From Nocardioides ganghwensis (GTDB lineage Bacteria > Actinomycetota > Actinomycetes > Propionibacteriales > Nocardioidaceae): DNA of 64,000 nt. Every line of letters begins with the position of its first letter. Position 1 is the stretch's first letter. A model generated the notes under the pieces. That model had not been told where the DNA came from. It made no database searches and saw nothing but the letters and a program-made list of their open reading frames with translations. Location: the NCBI RefSeq assembly GCF_014779655.1, contig NZ_JACXYX010000009.1, positions 162,204 to 226,203 on the forward strand, given 5' to 3'. Positions 47,038 to 56,868 of the stretch are shown in pieces. The position numbers and the translations under genes were made by a program.

Positions 47038-48082
47038 GAACCCGACCCTCGTCCAGCGCGTGCTCCGGCACCAGCTCCTGTGGCCCGTCCTCGCGCTGCT
47101 GGTGCTGCTGCTGGTCAACGTCGTCGCCAAGCCGTCGTTCCTCGACGTGCGCATGCAGGACGGCCACCTCTACGGCAACGTCATCGACATCATGCGCAAC
47201 AGCGCACCGGTGATGCTCGTCGCGCTCGGCATGACGCTGGTCATCGCCACCCGCGGCATCGACCTCTCCGTCGGCGCGATCGCCGCGATCGCGGCCGCGG
47301 TCGCCTGCACCCGGATCATCGGCGCCGGCGACGAGGCCGCGCTGAGCACCGCCGTGATGGCCATGACCTACGCGATCGTCGTCTGCATCGTCCTCGGCGC
47401 CTGGAACGGCCTGCTCGTCTCCGTCCTCGGGATCCAGCCGATCATCGCGACGCTGATCCTCATGGTCGCCGGGCGCGGCATCTCGATGGCGATCACCGAC
47501 GGCCAGATCACGACCGTCAACAACCCGTGGTTCAGCGACCTCGCCTCCGGCTTCGTGCTGACGCTGCCGCTGGCCTTCCTCGTCGCGGTCGGCATGGTGG
47601 TCTTCACCGCCCTGCTCACCCGGCGTACGGCCCTGGGCATGCTCATCGAGGCGGTCGGGATCAACCCGGAGGCCAGCCGGCTCGCCGGCGTCCGGGCGCG
47701 CACCATCATCTGGACCGTCTACGGCTTCTCCGGGCTGTGCGCCGGCCTGGCCGGACTGGTCATCGCGGCCAACACCAACTCCGTCAACGCCAACAGCCTC
47801 GGCCTGTGGATCGAGCTCGACGCGATCCTCGCGGTGGTCATCGGCGGCACCTCGCTGATGGGCGGCCGGTTCTCGCTGGCCGGCACCTTCATCGGGGCGC
47901 TCTTCATCGCCACCCTGGCCCGCACCATCCCCAACATCGGGATCCCCTCGGAGGTCAACTACCTCTTCAAGGCGGTCGTCGTGATCGCCGTGTGCCTCCT
48001 CCAGTCGCCGAAGGCGCGCGCCCTGCTGCGCGTACGCCGGCCGGGCGCCCCGACCCTCGTGAAGGCAGGTTCCCCCGCATGA
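47030..48082 (+). CDS. ytfT: ABC importer permease (YtfT-like)
   Basis: The 350-residue RbsC-family permease matches YtfT in GMTLVIATRGIDLSVGAIAA, GIQPIIATLILMVAGRGISM, the coupling loop EAVGINPEASRLAGV and LDAILAVVIGGTSLMGGRFS. About nine membrane helices are visible. It starts with GTG inside the end of the ATPase gene and overlaps the next permease by ATGA. Confidence 0.93.
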   Translation: MPENPTLVQRVLRHQLLWPVLALLVLLLVNVVAKPSFLDVRMQDGHLYGNVIDIMRNSAPVMLVALGMTLVIATRGIDLSVGAIAAIAAAVACTRIIGAGDEAALSTAVMAMTYAIVVCIVLGAWNGLLVSVLGIQPIIATLILMVAGRGISMAITDGQITTVNNPWFSDLASGFVLTLPLAFLVAVGMVVFTALLTRRTALGMLIEAVGINPEASRLAGVRARTIIWTVYGFSGLCAGLAGLVIAANTNSVNANSLGLWIELDAILAVVIGGTSLMGGRFSLAGTFIGALFIATLARTIPNIGIPSEVNYLFKAVVVIAVCLLQSPKARALLRVRRPGAPTLVKAGSPA

Positions 48083-49092
48083 GCGCCATCACCGTCCCCC
48101 CTTCCTCGGACCGTGCCTCGACCTGGGACCGGGTGCGGACCTACCGCCCGCCCAACCGCTACCTGCCGATCATCGCCACCGCGGCGCTGTTCCTCGGCCT
48201 CTTCGGGGTCGGTGGCATGCGCTACGACGGCCTCACCGACCCGCAGGTGCTGATGTCCCTGCTGATCGACAACGCCTTCCTCATCGTGCTCGGCGTCGGG
48301 ATGACCTTCGTCATCCTCACCGGCGGCATCGACCTGTCGGTCGGCTCGGTGGTGGCGCTGTCGACGATGATCGCGGCGAAGACGCTCGAGCTGGGCTGGT
48401 CGCCGTACGCCTCGATGGCCGCCGTGCTCGCGACCGGCACGCTGCTGGGGCTGCTGATGGGCCTGCTCATCCACTACTTCGACATCCAGCCGTTCATCGC
48501 GACGCTCGCCGGGCTGTTCCTCGCCCGCGGCATCACCTACCTGATCAGCGTCGAGTCGATCTCGATCAAGGACCCGACCTTCACCGAGCTCGCGTTCAGG
48601 ACCGTCTACATCGGCGACTACTACATCCGCTGGACCGCGATCATCGCGCTCGCCACGGTCGCCGTCGCGGCGTACGTCCTGGCGCGCACCCGCTTCGGGC
48701 GCACCGTCTACGCCATCGGCGGCAACGAGGCCTCGGCGATGCTGATGGGCCTGCGGGTCGCGGCGACCAAGGTCGGCGTCTACGTCATCAGCGGCTTCTG
48801 CGCCGCGCTCGCCGGGCTGCTGTTCTCCCTCTACATCCTCTCCGGCAACAGCCTGCACGCGATCGGCATGGAGCTCGACGCCATCGCCGCGGTCGTCATC
48901 GGCGGCACGCTGCTCACCGGCGGTCGCGGCTACGTCCTCGGCTCGCTGCTCGGCGTGCTGGTGCTCGGCATCATCAAGACCCTCATCTCCTTCGACGGCA
49001 CCCTCAGCTCCTACTGGATCCGCATCATCACCGGCGTGCTGCTCCTGGCCTTCGTGATCGTTCAGCGCTTCGCCACCAGGCGACGCGCATGA
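48079..49092 (+). CDS. yjfF: ABC importer permease (YjfF-like)
   Basis: The 337-residue permease matches YjfF in DNAFLIVLGVGMTFVILTGG, FIATLAGLFLARGITYLIS, VYAIGGNEASAMLMGLRV and FDGTLSSYWIRIITGVLLL. It pairs with the YtfT-like subunit. It overlaps both neighbours by ATGA, including the LacI regulator that follows. Confidence 0.93.
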   Translation: MSAITVPPSSDRASTWDRVRTYRPPNRYLPIIATAALFLGLFGVGGMRYDGLTDPQVLMSLLIDNAFLIVLGVGMTFVILTGGIDLSVGSVVALSTMIAAKTLELGWSPYASMAAVLATGTLLGLLMGLLIHYFDIQPFIATLAGLFLARGITYLISVESISIKDPTFTELAFRTVYIGDYYIRWTAIIALATVAVAAYVLARTRFGRTVYAIGGNEASAMLMGLRVAATKVGVYVISGFCAALAGLLFSLYILSGNSLHAIGMELDAIAAVVIGGTLLTGGRGYVLGSLLGVLVLGIIKTLISFDGTLSSYWIRIITGVLLLAFVIVQRFATRRRA

Positions 49093-50117
49093 TCGAGGCC
49101 GAGCCCACCGTCCGGCGTACGCCCGTGATGGCCGACGTCGCGCGGCTGGCAGGGGTGTCGCACCAGACCGTCTCCCGGGTCATCAACGGGCAGGACAACC
49201 TGCGCCCCGCCACCCGCGAGAAGGTCGAGGAGGCGATCCGTCAGCTCGGCTACCGCCCCAACACCGCCGCCCGCGCGCTGGTCACCCGCAAGTCCGCGAC
49301 CATCGGCGTGATCGGGTCCAAGAGCGGCTACTGGGGCCCGTCGACGGTGCACCGCACCATCCAGGCCGCCGGTCGGGACGCGGGCTACTTCGTCAGCTCG
49401 GTGAACCTCCAGAGCATGACGCGCGAGGAGCTCGTCGACGCCATCGACCACCTGCGCAACCAGGGCGTCGAGGGCATCGTGCTCATCCACGCGACCAACG
49501 ACGCCGTCGAGGTGGCGCGGGCGCAGGAGCAGTGGGGCGTCCCCGTCATCGTCGTCGAGGGCGACCCCGCCAACGCCCGCTGGACCGTCGGCGTCGACCA
49601 GGTCGCCGGCGCCGAGCTCGGCACCCGCCACCTGATCGAGCTCGGCCACACCGACATCGTCCACCTCGCCGGCCCGCAGGAGTGGACCGAGGCGCGGGCC
49701 CGCTTGCGCGGCTGGCAGGACGCGATGTACGCCGCGGGGCTGCGGCCCTCGCAGCACGTGACCGGGGACTGGTCGGCCGCCAGCGGGTTCGAGCTCGGCC
49801 GCGGCATCGCGGAGCGCGAGGACGTCACGGCCGTCTTCTGCGCCAACGACCAGATGGCGCTGGGCCTGCTGCGCGCGCTCAGCGAGGCCGGCCGTGCGGT
49901 GCCGACGGGGCCCCGCGGGGTCAGTGTCGTCGGCTTCGACGACATCCCCGAGGCGGCGTACCTGATCCCGCCGCTGACCACGGTCCGCCAGGACTTCGAG
50001 GCCGTGGGCCGTCGCGCGATCGAGATCCTGCGCGCCGCCCTCGCCGGCGAGGCCGGCCCCGAACGACTCATCAAGCCCGAGCTGGTCGTGCGGGCCAGCA
50101 CCGAGAGGACCTCCTGA
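49089..50117 (+). CDS. LacI family regulator inside the arabinose operon (second)
   Basis: The 342-residue protein has an HTH (ADVARLAGVSHQTVSRVING), hinge helix (LGYRPNTAARALVTRK) and a sugar-binding effector domain with DQMALGLLRAL and GFDDIPEAAYLIPPLTTVRQ. It lies between the transporter and araB with overlapping ends (ATGA, TGATG), so it is expressed with the genes it probably represses. It is the likely arabinose-responsive regulator acting at the AGCGCT-centred site upstream of the operon. Confidence 0.92.
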   Translation: MIEAEPTVRRTPVMADVARLAGVSHQTVSRVINGQDNLRPATREKVEEAIRQLGYRPNTAARALVTRKSATIGVIGSKSGYWGPSTVHRTIQAAGRDAGYFVSSVNLQSMTREELVDAIDHLRNQGVEGIVLIHATNDAVEVARAQEQWGVPVIVVEGDPANARWTVGVDQVAGAELGTRHLIELGHTDIVHLAGPQEWTEARARLRGWQDAMYAAGLRPSQHVTGDWSAASGFELGRGIAEREDVTAVFCANDQMALGLLRALSEAGRAVPTGPRGVSVVGFDDIPEAAYLIPPLTTVRQDFEAVGRRAIEILRAALAGEAGPERLIKPELVVRASTERTS

Positions 50118-51856
50118 TGTCACCTGAGCAGTACGTCGTCGGCGTCGACTACGGCACGCTGTCCGGCCGTGCGGTCGTCGTACGGGTCTCCGACGGCGCC
50201 GAGCTCGGCACCGGCGTGCACCCCTATCCGCACGCCGTGCTCGAGCGGTCGCTGCCCGCGCACCTGACCGGCAACGAGGCGGGCACGGAGCGTCCGCTGC
50301 CGCCCGAGTGGGCGCTGCAGGTGCCCGAGGACTACCGCGAGGTGCTGCGTGTCGCCGTGCCCGCCGCGGTCGAGGCGGCCGGCATCGACCCGGCGCAGGT
50401 CATCGGCATCGCGACCGACTTCACCGCGTGCACGATGGTGCCGACGCTCGCCGACGGCACCCCGCTCAACGAGGTCGAGGGCCTGGCCGACCGGCCGCAC
50501 GCCTACGTCAAGCTGTGGAAGCACCACGCCGCGCAGGCCCAGGCCGACCGGATCAACCAGCTCGCGCGCGACCGCGCCGAGCCGTGGCTGCCGCGCTACG
50601 GCGGGCTGATCTCCTCGGAGTGGGAGTTCGCCAAGGGGCTCCAGCTCTTCGAGGAGGACCTCGACCTCTACGACCGGATGGAGCACTGGGTCGAGGCCGC
50701 CGACTGGATCGTGTGGCAGCTCTGCGGGACCTACGTCCGCAACGCGTGCACCGCGGGCTACAAGGGGCAGTTCCAGAAGTTCGAGGGCCAGGACGGGGCG
50801 TACCCGTCGCCTGAGTTCCTCACCGCGCTCTCGCCCGGCTTCGGCGACTTCGTCACCGACAAGCTCGAGCACCGCATCGGCGCGCTCGGGGAGAGGGCCG
50901 GCACGCTCACCGCCGAGGCGGCCGCGTGGACCGGCCTGCCCGAGGGCATCGCGGTCGCGGTCGGCAACGTCGACGCCCACGTCACCGCACCCGCGGCGCA
51001 GGCCGTCGGGTCGGGCCAGATGGTCGCGATCATGGGCACCTCGACGTGCCACGTGATGAACGCCGAGGTGCTGCGCGAGGTGCCGGGCATGTGCGGCGTC
51101 GTCGACGGCGGCATCGTCGACGGGCTCTGGGGCTACGAGGCCGGGCAGAGCGGGGTGGGCGACATCTTCGGCTGGTTCGTCGAGCACGGCGTGCCGGCGT
51201 CCTACGCCGAGGCCGCGGCCGCCGCGGGGGAGTCGGTGCACGAGCACCTGACCCGCCTCGCCGCGCAGCAGGAGGTCGGTGAGCACGGCCTGGTCGCGCT
51301 CGACTGGCACTCCGGCAACCGCTCGGTGCTCGTCGACCACGAGCTGTCCGGGCTCGTCGTGGGGCAGACGCTCGCCACCCGCGCCGAGGACGTCTACCGC
51401 GCGCTGCTCGAGGCCACCGCCTTCGGCACCCGCGTCATCGTCGAGACCTTCCGCGACAGCGGGGTCCCGGTCGAGGAGTTCATCGTCGCCGGCGGGCTCC
51501 AGAAGAACGCGCTGCTGATGCAGGTCTACGCCGACGTCACCCGGCTGCCCCTGTCGGTCATCGACTCCGAGCAGGGCCCCGCGCTCGGCTCCGCCATCCA
51601 CGCCGCGGTGGCCGCCGGGGCGTACGACGACGTGCCCGCCGCGGCCAAGCAGATGGGCAAGGTGCGGCGCCACGTCTTCGTGCCCGACGAGGCGCGCGCC
51701 GCGGCGTACGACCCGCTCTTCGAGCAGTACGTCGCGCTGCACGACCACTTCGGCCGCGCCACCACGACCATGCGGCGGCTCAAGGCGATCCGCCGCGACG
51801 CCGTGGCCCGCCGGTCGTACGCCACCACCACGAGCAACGGAGGAACACCCGCATGA
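50117..51856 (+). CDS. araB: L-ribulokinase
   Basis: Phosphorylates L-ribulose to L-ribulose 5-phosphate. The 579-residue FGGY-family kinase has [25 protein letters not shown], the ATP-domain motif [12 protein letters not shown] and the C-terminal [20 protein letters not shown]. The TSTCHM-like and DYGTLSGR signatures are specific for AraB among FGGY kinases. The start ATG shares one base with the upstream stop. Confidence 0.96.
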   Translation: MSPEQYVVGVDYGTLSGRAVVVRVSDGAELGTGVHPYPHAVLERSLPAHLTGNEAGTERPLPPEWALQVPEDYREVLRVAVPAAVEAAGIDPAQVIGIATDFTACTMVPTLADGTPLNEVEGLADRPHAYVKLWKHHAAQAQADRINQLARDRAEPWLPRYGGLISSEWEFAKGLQLFEEDLDLYDRMEHWVEAADWIVWQLCGTYVRNACTAGYKGQFQKFEGQDGAYPSPEFLTALSPGFGDFVTDKLEHRIGALGERAGTLTAEAAAWTGLPEGIAVAVGNVDAHVTAPAAQAVGSGQMVAIMGTSTCHVMNAEVLREVPGMCGVVDGGIVDGLWGYEAGQSGVGDIFGWFVEHGVPASYAEAAAAAGESVHEHLTRLAAQQEVGEHGLVALDWHSGNRSVLVDHELSGLVVGQTLATRAEDVYRALLEATAFGTRVIVETFRDSGVPVEEFIVAGGLQKNALLMQVYADVTRLPLSVIDSEQGPALGSAIHAAVAAGAYDDVPAAAKQMGKVRRHVFVPDEARAAAYDPLFEQYVALHDHFGRATTTMRRLKAIRRDAVARRSYATTTSNGGTPA

Positions 51857-53361
51857 GCATGACGTCCGCCCCCACCCCCGAGGTCTGGTTCCTCACCGGC
51901 AGCCAGGGCCTCTACGGTCCGGAGACCCTGGACCAGGTGGCGTCGCAGTCGCAGGCCATCGCCGACCGGCTCGGCGACGGTGACCTCCCCGTGACGGTGG
52001 TGTGGAAGCCGGTGCTGCTCGACGCGGCGTCGATCCACCGGCAGATGCTCGACGCCAACTCCGACCCTGCGTGCGTCGGTGTGATCGCGTGGATGCACAC
52101 CTTCTCGCCGGCGAAGATGTGGATCGCCGGGCTCGACGCGCTGCGCAAGCCGCTGCTGCACCTGCACACGCAGGCCGGCATGGAGCTGCCGTGGTCGACG
52201 ATCGACATGGACTTCATGAACCTCAACCAGGCCGCGCACGGCGACCGGGAGTTCGGCTACATCCAGTCGCGCCTCGGCGTCGCCCGCAAGACCGTCGCCG
52301 GCCACGTCGACTCGCCGGTCGTCGCCCAGCGCGTGGCCCTGTGGGCGCGTGCCGCGCTGGGCCGCCACGAGCTGTCGCACCTCAAGCTCGCGCGCTTCGG
52401 CGACAACATGCGCGACGTCGCGGTCACCGAGGGCGACAAGGTCGAGGCGCAGCTGCGCTTCGGCGTCTCGGTCAACACCTACGGCGTCAACGACCTCGTC
52501 GCGGTCGTCGACGAGGTGGCCGACGCCGACATCGACAAGCTGGTCCAGGAGTACGTCGACACGTACGCCGTGGCGCCCGAGCTGCTGCCTGGCGCGGAGC
52601 GGGAGGACTCGCTGCGCTACGGCGCGCGGATCGAGCTCGGCCTGCGCGAGTTCCTCACCGCGGGGGGCTTCGGCGCCTTCACGACGAACTTCGAGGACCT
52701 CGGCGGGCTGCGCCAGCTCCCCGGCCTGGCCGTCCAGAGACTGATGGCCGACGGCTACGGGTTCGGCGGCGAGGGCGACTGGAAGACCTCGGTGCTGCTG
52801 CGCGCGACCAAGACGATGGCCGCGGGCCTCCCCGGCGGCACGTCGTTCATGGAGGACTACACCTACCACCTGGTCCCCGGGCAGGAGAAGATCCTCGGCG
52901 CGCACATGCTCGAGGTCTGCCCGACCATCACGACCAGCCGGCCCTCGCTCGAGGTGCACCCGCTGTCGATCGGTGGCCGCGAGGACCCCGTACGCCTCCG
53001 CTTCACCGCCGACCCTGGCCGCGCCGTCGTGGCCGGCCTGTCCGACCTGGGCGACCGCTTCCGGCTGACGGTCAACGACATCGACGTGGTCGAGCCCGAC
53101 GCCGACCTCCCGCTGCTCCCGGTCGCGTGCGCCGTGTGGGAGCCGCGCCCGTCGCTGTCGACGTCGGCCGAGGCGTGGCTGATGGCGGGCGCCCCGCACC
53201 ACACGGTGCTGTCCAAGGCCGTCGGCGTCGAGGTGTTCGAGGACTTCGCCGAGATGACCGGCGTCGAGCTGGTCGTCATCGACGACGACACCACCCCGCG
53301 CACCTTCAAGCGCGAGCTGCGCTGGAACGCCGCCTACCACCGGCTCGCCGAGGGGCTGTGA
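51853..53361 (+). CDS. araA: L-arabinose isomerase
   Basis: Converts L-arabinose to L-ribulose with a divalent metal. The 502-residue protein has the N-terminal [27 protein letters not shown], the metal-site region [13 protein letters not shown] (about residue 330) and the late HHTVLSKAV segment. The length is equal to the E. coli enzyme within two residues. It overlaps araB by ATGA. Confidence 0.97.
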   Translation: MSMTSAPTPEVWFLTGSQGLYGPETLDQVASQSQAIADRLGDGDLPVTVVWKPVLLDAASIHRQMLDANSDPACVGVIAWMHTFSPAKMWIAGLDALRKPLLHLHTQAGMELPWSTIDMDFMNLNQAAHGDREFGYIQSRLGVARKTVAGHVDSPVVAQRVALWARAALGRHELSHLKLARFGDNMRDVAVTEGDKVEAQLRFGVSVNTYGVNDLVAVVDEVADADIDKLVQEYVDTYAVAPELLPGAEREDSLRYGARIELGLREFLTAGGFGAFTTNFEDLGGLRQLPGLAVQRLMADGYGFGGEGDWKTSVLLRATKTMAAGLPGGTSFMEDYTYHLVPGQEKILGAHMLEVCPTITTSRPSLEVHPLSIGGREDPVRLRFTADPGRAVVAGLSDLGDRFRLTVNDIDVVEPDADLPLLPVACAVWEPRPSLSTSAEAWLMAGAPHHTVLSKAVGVEVFEDFAEMTGVELVVIDDDTTPRTFKRELRWNAAYHRLAEGL

Positions 53362-54110
53362 TGGCCGGCCCCGTCCGCGGTCCCGTCTCCGACGACCTGC
53401 TGCGCGAGGTGCTGGAGGCCAACCTCGTCATCCCGCGCGAGGGCCTGGCCACCCTGACGTGGGGCAACGTGAGCGGGCTGGACCGTGAGCGGGGCATCTA
53501 CGTCATCAAGCCGTCCGGCGTGCCCTACGACGAGCTCGCCGTCGAGCACCTGGTGCCGGTCGAGGTCGAGACCGGGCGGGTGCTCGCCGGTGACCTCAAG
53601 CCGTCCACCGACAGCGAGACGCACCGGTTGCTCTACCTGGAGCACGCCGGCCTGGGCGGCGTCGCGCACACCCACTCGACGTACGCCGTGTCCTTCGCGC
53701 AGGCCGGCCGGCCTGTCCCGGTGCTCGGGACCACGCACGCCGACACGTTCAACGGCCCGGTGCCGCTCACCCGCCACCTGACGGCCGACGAGTGCGCGCG
53801 CGACTACGAGCTCAACACCGGCCGGGTGCTGGTCGAGGCGATGGGCAGTCGACCAGGGGGCGACGCGCTCGACGTGCCGGGGGCGCTCGTCGCCGGCCAC
53901 GGGCCGTTCACCTGGGGCCCCAGCGCCACCAAGGCCGTCGAGCACTCGGTGATCCTCGAAGCGGTCGCTCAGATGGCGCTGCACACGCTGGCGCTCAACC
54001 CCGCGGCCACGTCGCCCGGCCACCTCTTCGAGCGGCACTTCACCCGCAAGCACGGGCCCGACGCCTACTACGGCAACCCGGACCGCATGGTCGCTGCGGC
54101 CCGTGCCTAG
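53361..54110 (+). CDS. araD: L-ribulose-5-phosphate 4-epimerase
   Basis: Makes D-xylulose 5-phosphate for the pentose phosphate pathway. The 249-residue class II aldolase-fold protein has TWGNVSG, KPSGVPYDEL and the zinc ligands in HTHSTYA with a third His in VAGHGPFTWG. The C-terminal HFTRKHGPDAYYG segment is typical of AraD. It shares one base with the araA stop and ends the operon. Confidence 0.95.
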   Translation: MAGPVRGPVSDDLLREVLEANLVIPREGLATLTWGNVSGLDRERGIYVIKPSGVPYDELAVEHLVPVEVETGRVLAGDLKPSTDSETHRLLYLEHAGLGGVAHTHSTYAVSFAQAGRPVPVLGTTHADTFNGPVPLTRHLTADECARDYELNTGRVLVEAMGSRPGGDALDVPGALVAGHGPFTWGPSATKAVEHSVILEAVAQMALHTLALNPAATSPGHLFERHFTRKHGPDAYYGNPDRMVAAARA

Positions 54111-54155
54111 GCTCGAGGGGCCGACCCCCTGATCGCCACCTCCCCAAGGAGCCCC

Positions 54156-55151
54156 ATGCAGCAGCGTCGCTTCCCACGTACGCCGTTCTCCGCCTCGGTC
54201 GTCGGCCTCGGCACCTGGCAGCTCGGCGCCGACTGGGGCGACGTCAGCGAGGCGGACGCCCTCGCGGTCCTGGAGGCGTCCGCCGAGTCCGGCGTGACCT
54301 TCTACGACACCGCCGACGTCTACGGCGACGGCCGCAGCGAGCAGCTGGTCGGCCGCTTCGTCGCGGCCCACCCGGACGCCGGCTTCACCGTCGCCACCAA
54401 GATGGGACGCCGGATGGACCAGGTGCCGGCGAACTACGTCGAGGCGAACTTCCGCCAGTGGCTGGACCGCTCGCGGAAGAACCTCGGGGTGGACACGATC
54501 GATCTCGTCCAACTGCACTGCCCGCCGAGCGAGGTCATCGACGACGACGCGACGTACGACGTGCTCGACCGCCTCGTCGACGAGGGCGTCATCGCGGCGT
54601 ACGGCGTCAGCGTCGAGACCTGCGCCCAAGCGCTCAGCGCGATCGCCCGGCCCCACGTCGCCAGCGTCCAGATCATCCTCAACGCCTTCCGGATGAAGCC
54701 CCTCGACGAGGTCCTGCCCGCGGCCGAGGCCGCCGGGGTCGGGATCATCGCCCGCGTGCCGCTGGCCTCGGGCCTGCTGTCCGGCAAGTACGACCTCGAC
54801 ACGACCTTCGCCGAGGACGACCACCGGACCTACAACCGCGACGGCAGCGCCTTCGACGTGGGGGAGACGTTCTCCGGCGTCGACTACGCCACGGGTGTCG
54901 AGGCGGCGCGGGAGTTCTCCGCGCTGGTGTCCTCGTCCGGTCTCTCCGACGTCACGCCTGCCCAGGCCGCGATCGCCTGGATCTGGCAGCAACCGGGGGT
55001 CTCGACGGTGATCCCGGGGGCGCGGAACGTCTCCCAGGCCGAGGCGAACGCCGCGGCCGGGCTGGTCGGGGAGCTTCCCTCCCCGTTCCTCGAGGGCGTG
55101 GCCGAGCTGTACGACCGCCGGATCCGGGAGCACGTCCACGCCCGCTGGTGA
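54156..55151 (+). CDS. Aldo/keto reductase
   Basis: The 331-residue NADPH-dependent TIM-barrel reductase has the catalytic tetrad: Asp and Tyr in YDTADVYGDGRSEQ, Lys in VATKMG and His in VQLHCPP. The cofactor-binding GARNVSQAEANAAA motif is at the C-terminus. It is 45 bases after araD in the same direction. It might use a pentose-derived aldehyde or be unrelated; the specific substrate is unknown. Confidence 0.92.
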   Translation: MQQRRFPRTPFSASVVGLGTWQLGADWGDVSEADALAVLEASAESGVTFYDTADVYGDGRSEQLVGRFVAAHPDAGFTVATKMGRRMDQVPANYVEANFRQWLDRSRKNLGVDTIDLVQLHCPPSEVIDDDATYDVLDRLVDEGVIAAYGVSVETCAQALSAIARPHVASVQIILNAFRMKPLDEVLPAAEAAGVGIIARVPLASGLLSGKYDLDTTFAEDDHRTYNRDGSAFDVGETFSGVDYATGVEAAREFSALVSSSGLSDVTPAQAAIAWIWQQPGVSTVIPGARNVSQAEANAAAGLVGELPSPFLEGVAELYDRRIREHVHARW

Positions 55152-55179
55152 GTAGTGTGAGTGTCGCGAGGGGGACGAC

Positions 55180-55914
55180 ATGAGCGAGGACTACCCGGAC
55201 GCCGACCGCGCAGCGGTCGATGACGAGCCACCGCCGTCCAGCCGGGTGCCGCTGAGCCGGGAGCGCGTCGTCGACGCCGCCCTCGAGTTCATCGACGCCA
55301 ACGGGCTGCCGGGCTTGACCATGCGACGTCTGGGCGAGCAGCTGGGCGTCGAGGCCATGGCCCTCTACCGCTACATCCCGAGCAAGGAGGAGCTGCTCGA
55401 CGCGGTCGTGGAGTCACTGGTCGCGCAGGTCCGGGCGGACGACGTGGTCCTCGACGCGCCCCGCGACGGCTGGCAGGACTTCCTGCAACGACTCGCCCAC
55501 GGCGTGCGGCGCACGGCTCTCACCCATCCCAAGGCCTTCCCTCTGGTCGCGTCGCGTCCCCCCGAGGCGCCGTGGCTCAGGCCTCCCCTGCGCAGCCTCG
55601 ACTGGGTCGAGACCTTCCTCGCCGGTCTGGTGGAGGAGGGGTTCACCGACGAGGCAGCCGTCGAGGCGTACCGGGCCTACACCAGCTTCCTCCTCGGACA
55701 CCTGCTCCTCGAGGTGGCCGTGCACGGTGCCGACCTCGGACCCCTGGACGTCCTCGACGACGAGACCGGAGAGCCCGGCGCGTCGCGCCACCCGACGGTG
55801 TCCCGGCTGCGCGGACCGTTGTCGGAGGACCGGTCCGCCGTGGAGTTCGAGGAGGCGCTGGAGGCGCTCCTCGACCGTCTGACCATCACCCGCAACGAGC
55901 ACCTCGCGGACTGA
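55180..55914 (+). CDS. TetR family regulator with TetR-type C-terminal domain
   Basis: The 244-residue protein has an HTH at about residues 25-70 (LTMRRLGEQLGVEAMALYRYIPSKEELLDAV). The YRYI pattern marks the classical TetR subgroup. The C-terminal ligand domain has KAFPLVASRPPEAPW and LLGHLLLEVAVHG. It follows the aldo/keto reductase gene by 28 bases and could regulate it. The ATG follows a GAGGGGGA site. Confidence 0.9.
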   Translation: MSEDYPDADRAAVDDEPPPSSRVPLSRERVVDAALEFIDANGLPGLTMRRLGEQLGVEAMALYRYIPSKEELLDAVVESLVAQVRADDVVLDAPRDGWQDFLQRLAHGVRRTALTHPKAFPLVASRPPEAPWLRPPLRSLDWVETFLAGLVEEGFTDEAAVEAYRAYTSFLLGHLLLEVAVHGADLGPLDVLDDETGEPGASRHPTVSRLRGPLSEDRSAVEFEEALEALLDRLTITRNEHLAD

Positions 55915-55953
55915 CCGGCCCCTCCTCAGGGGTGCCCTCCGCCGATCCGCGTC

Positions 55954-55994
55954 GTATGGCGGCTTCGGGCCTGGGTACGGCTTACAACGTAAAC
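55954..55994 (+). promoter_or_regulatory. Possible SigB-type promoter and TTAC-N3-GTAA palindrome before the PRC-barrel gene
   Basis: GTAT (55954-55957) and GGGTAC (55973-55978), 15 bases apart, resemble the actinobacterial general-stress (SigB/SigF) promoter. Immediately downstream is GCTTACAACGTAAAC (55980-55994), a palindromic site that recurs in inverted form at 57541. Confidence 0.45.
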
Positions 55995-56074
55995 CCGTAG
56001 CCCGCGTGGCCTCACCGCAAGCGCTCACCGAGCCCCCAGGTCACCTTGCTCATCCGTCCCACGAGGAGAACACG

Positions 56075-56868
56075 ATGAACACGAACGACCACGGCCGCAT
56101 GATCGGCCAGACCCTCTACGCCAGCGACAACGACAAGATCGCAAGATCGGTCAGGTCTTCCTCGACGACGAGACCGGCCGTCCCGAGTTCCTCACCGTCA
56201 ACACGGGCCTGTTCGGGATGAACGAGTCCTTGGTCCCTGCCGCCGACGTGGACGTGACCGATGACGGCGTCCGTGTCCCCTTCACCAAGGACCAGGTCAA
56301 GGACGCCCCGAACGTCGACGTCGACAGCGGTCACCTCGACCAGTCCGAGGAGCGTCGCCTGTACGACCACTACGGGATGACGTACTCGGAGCGCTCCAGC
56401 GACTCGGGCCTGCCCGAGGGCGGCACGACCGACACGCGCGACGCGCGCGGCACCGTGGGCCACGACACCTCGGGTCCCACCACCGACGACGCCATGACCC
56501 GGTCGGAGGAGCGTCTCGACGTCGGCACGACGAGCGAGGAGGCCGGGCGTGCCCGCCTGCGCAAGTACGTCACCACGGAGCAGGAGACGGTGACGGTCCC
56601 GGTCAAGAAGGAGCGCGCGGTCATCGAGACCGAGCCGATCAGCGGCGACGACCGCGACCAGGCCCTGTCCGGCCCGGCGATCTCGGAGGAGGAGCACGAG
56701 GTGGTCCTCAACGAGGAGCGCGCCGTGGTCGGCAAGACCACCGAGCCGGTGGAGCGCGTGCGCCTCGACAAGGAGACCGTCACCGAGGAGGAGACCGTCA
56801 ACGAAGAGGTCCGCAAGGAGCACATCGAGGCCGAGGGTGACGTCCAGGACCGCAGGGGCACCGTGTGA
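56075..56868 (+). pseudogene. PRC-barrel/DUF2382 (YsnF/AvaK) stress protein, frameshifted by one missing base
   Basis: Reading from ATG 56075, the N-terminal PRC-barrel (GQTLYASDNDKI) goes out of frame at about 56141. The other frame then continues with the expected IGQVFLDDETGRPEFLTVNT, MNESLVPAADV and a C-terminal DUF2382 domain (about residues 150-250; TVPVKKERAVIETEP, VVLNEERAVVGKTTEPVERV). Adding one G in GATCGCAAGATCGG to give GATCGGCAAGATCGG restores a 264-residue protein with a perfect DKIGKIGQV motif. Proteins of this type rise in general stress. The 3' part ends by overlapping the next gene (GTGA). It could be a real inactivation or a sequencing error. Confidence 0.85.

Noticed and set aside
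55917..55934. CCCCT-CCTC-AGGGG after the TetR gene as a terminator
   Set aside because: Only five base pairs and no U-tract; too weak to list as a feature.
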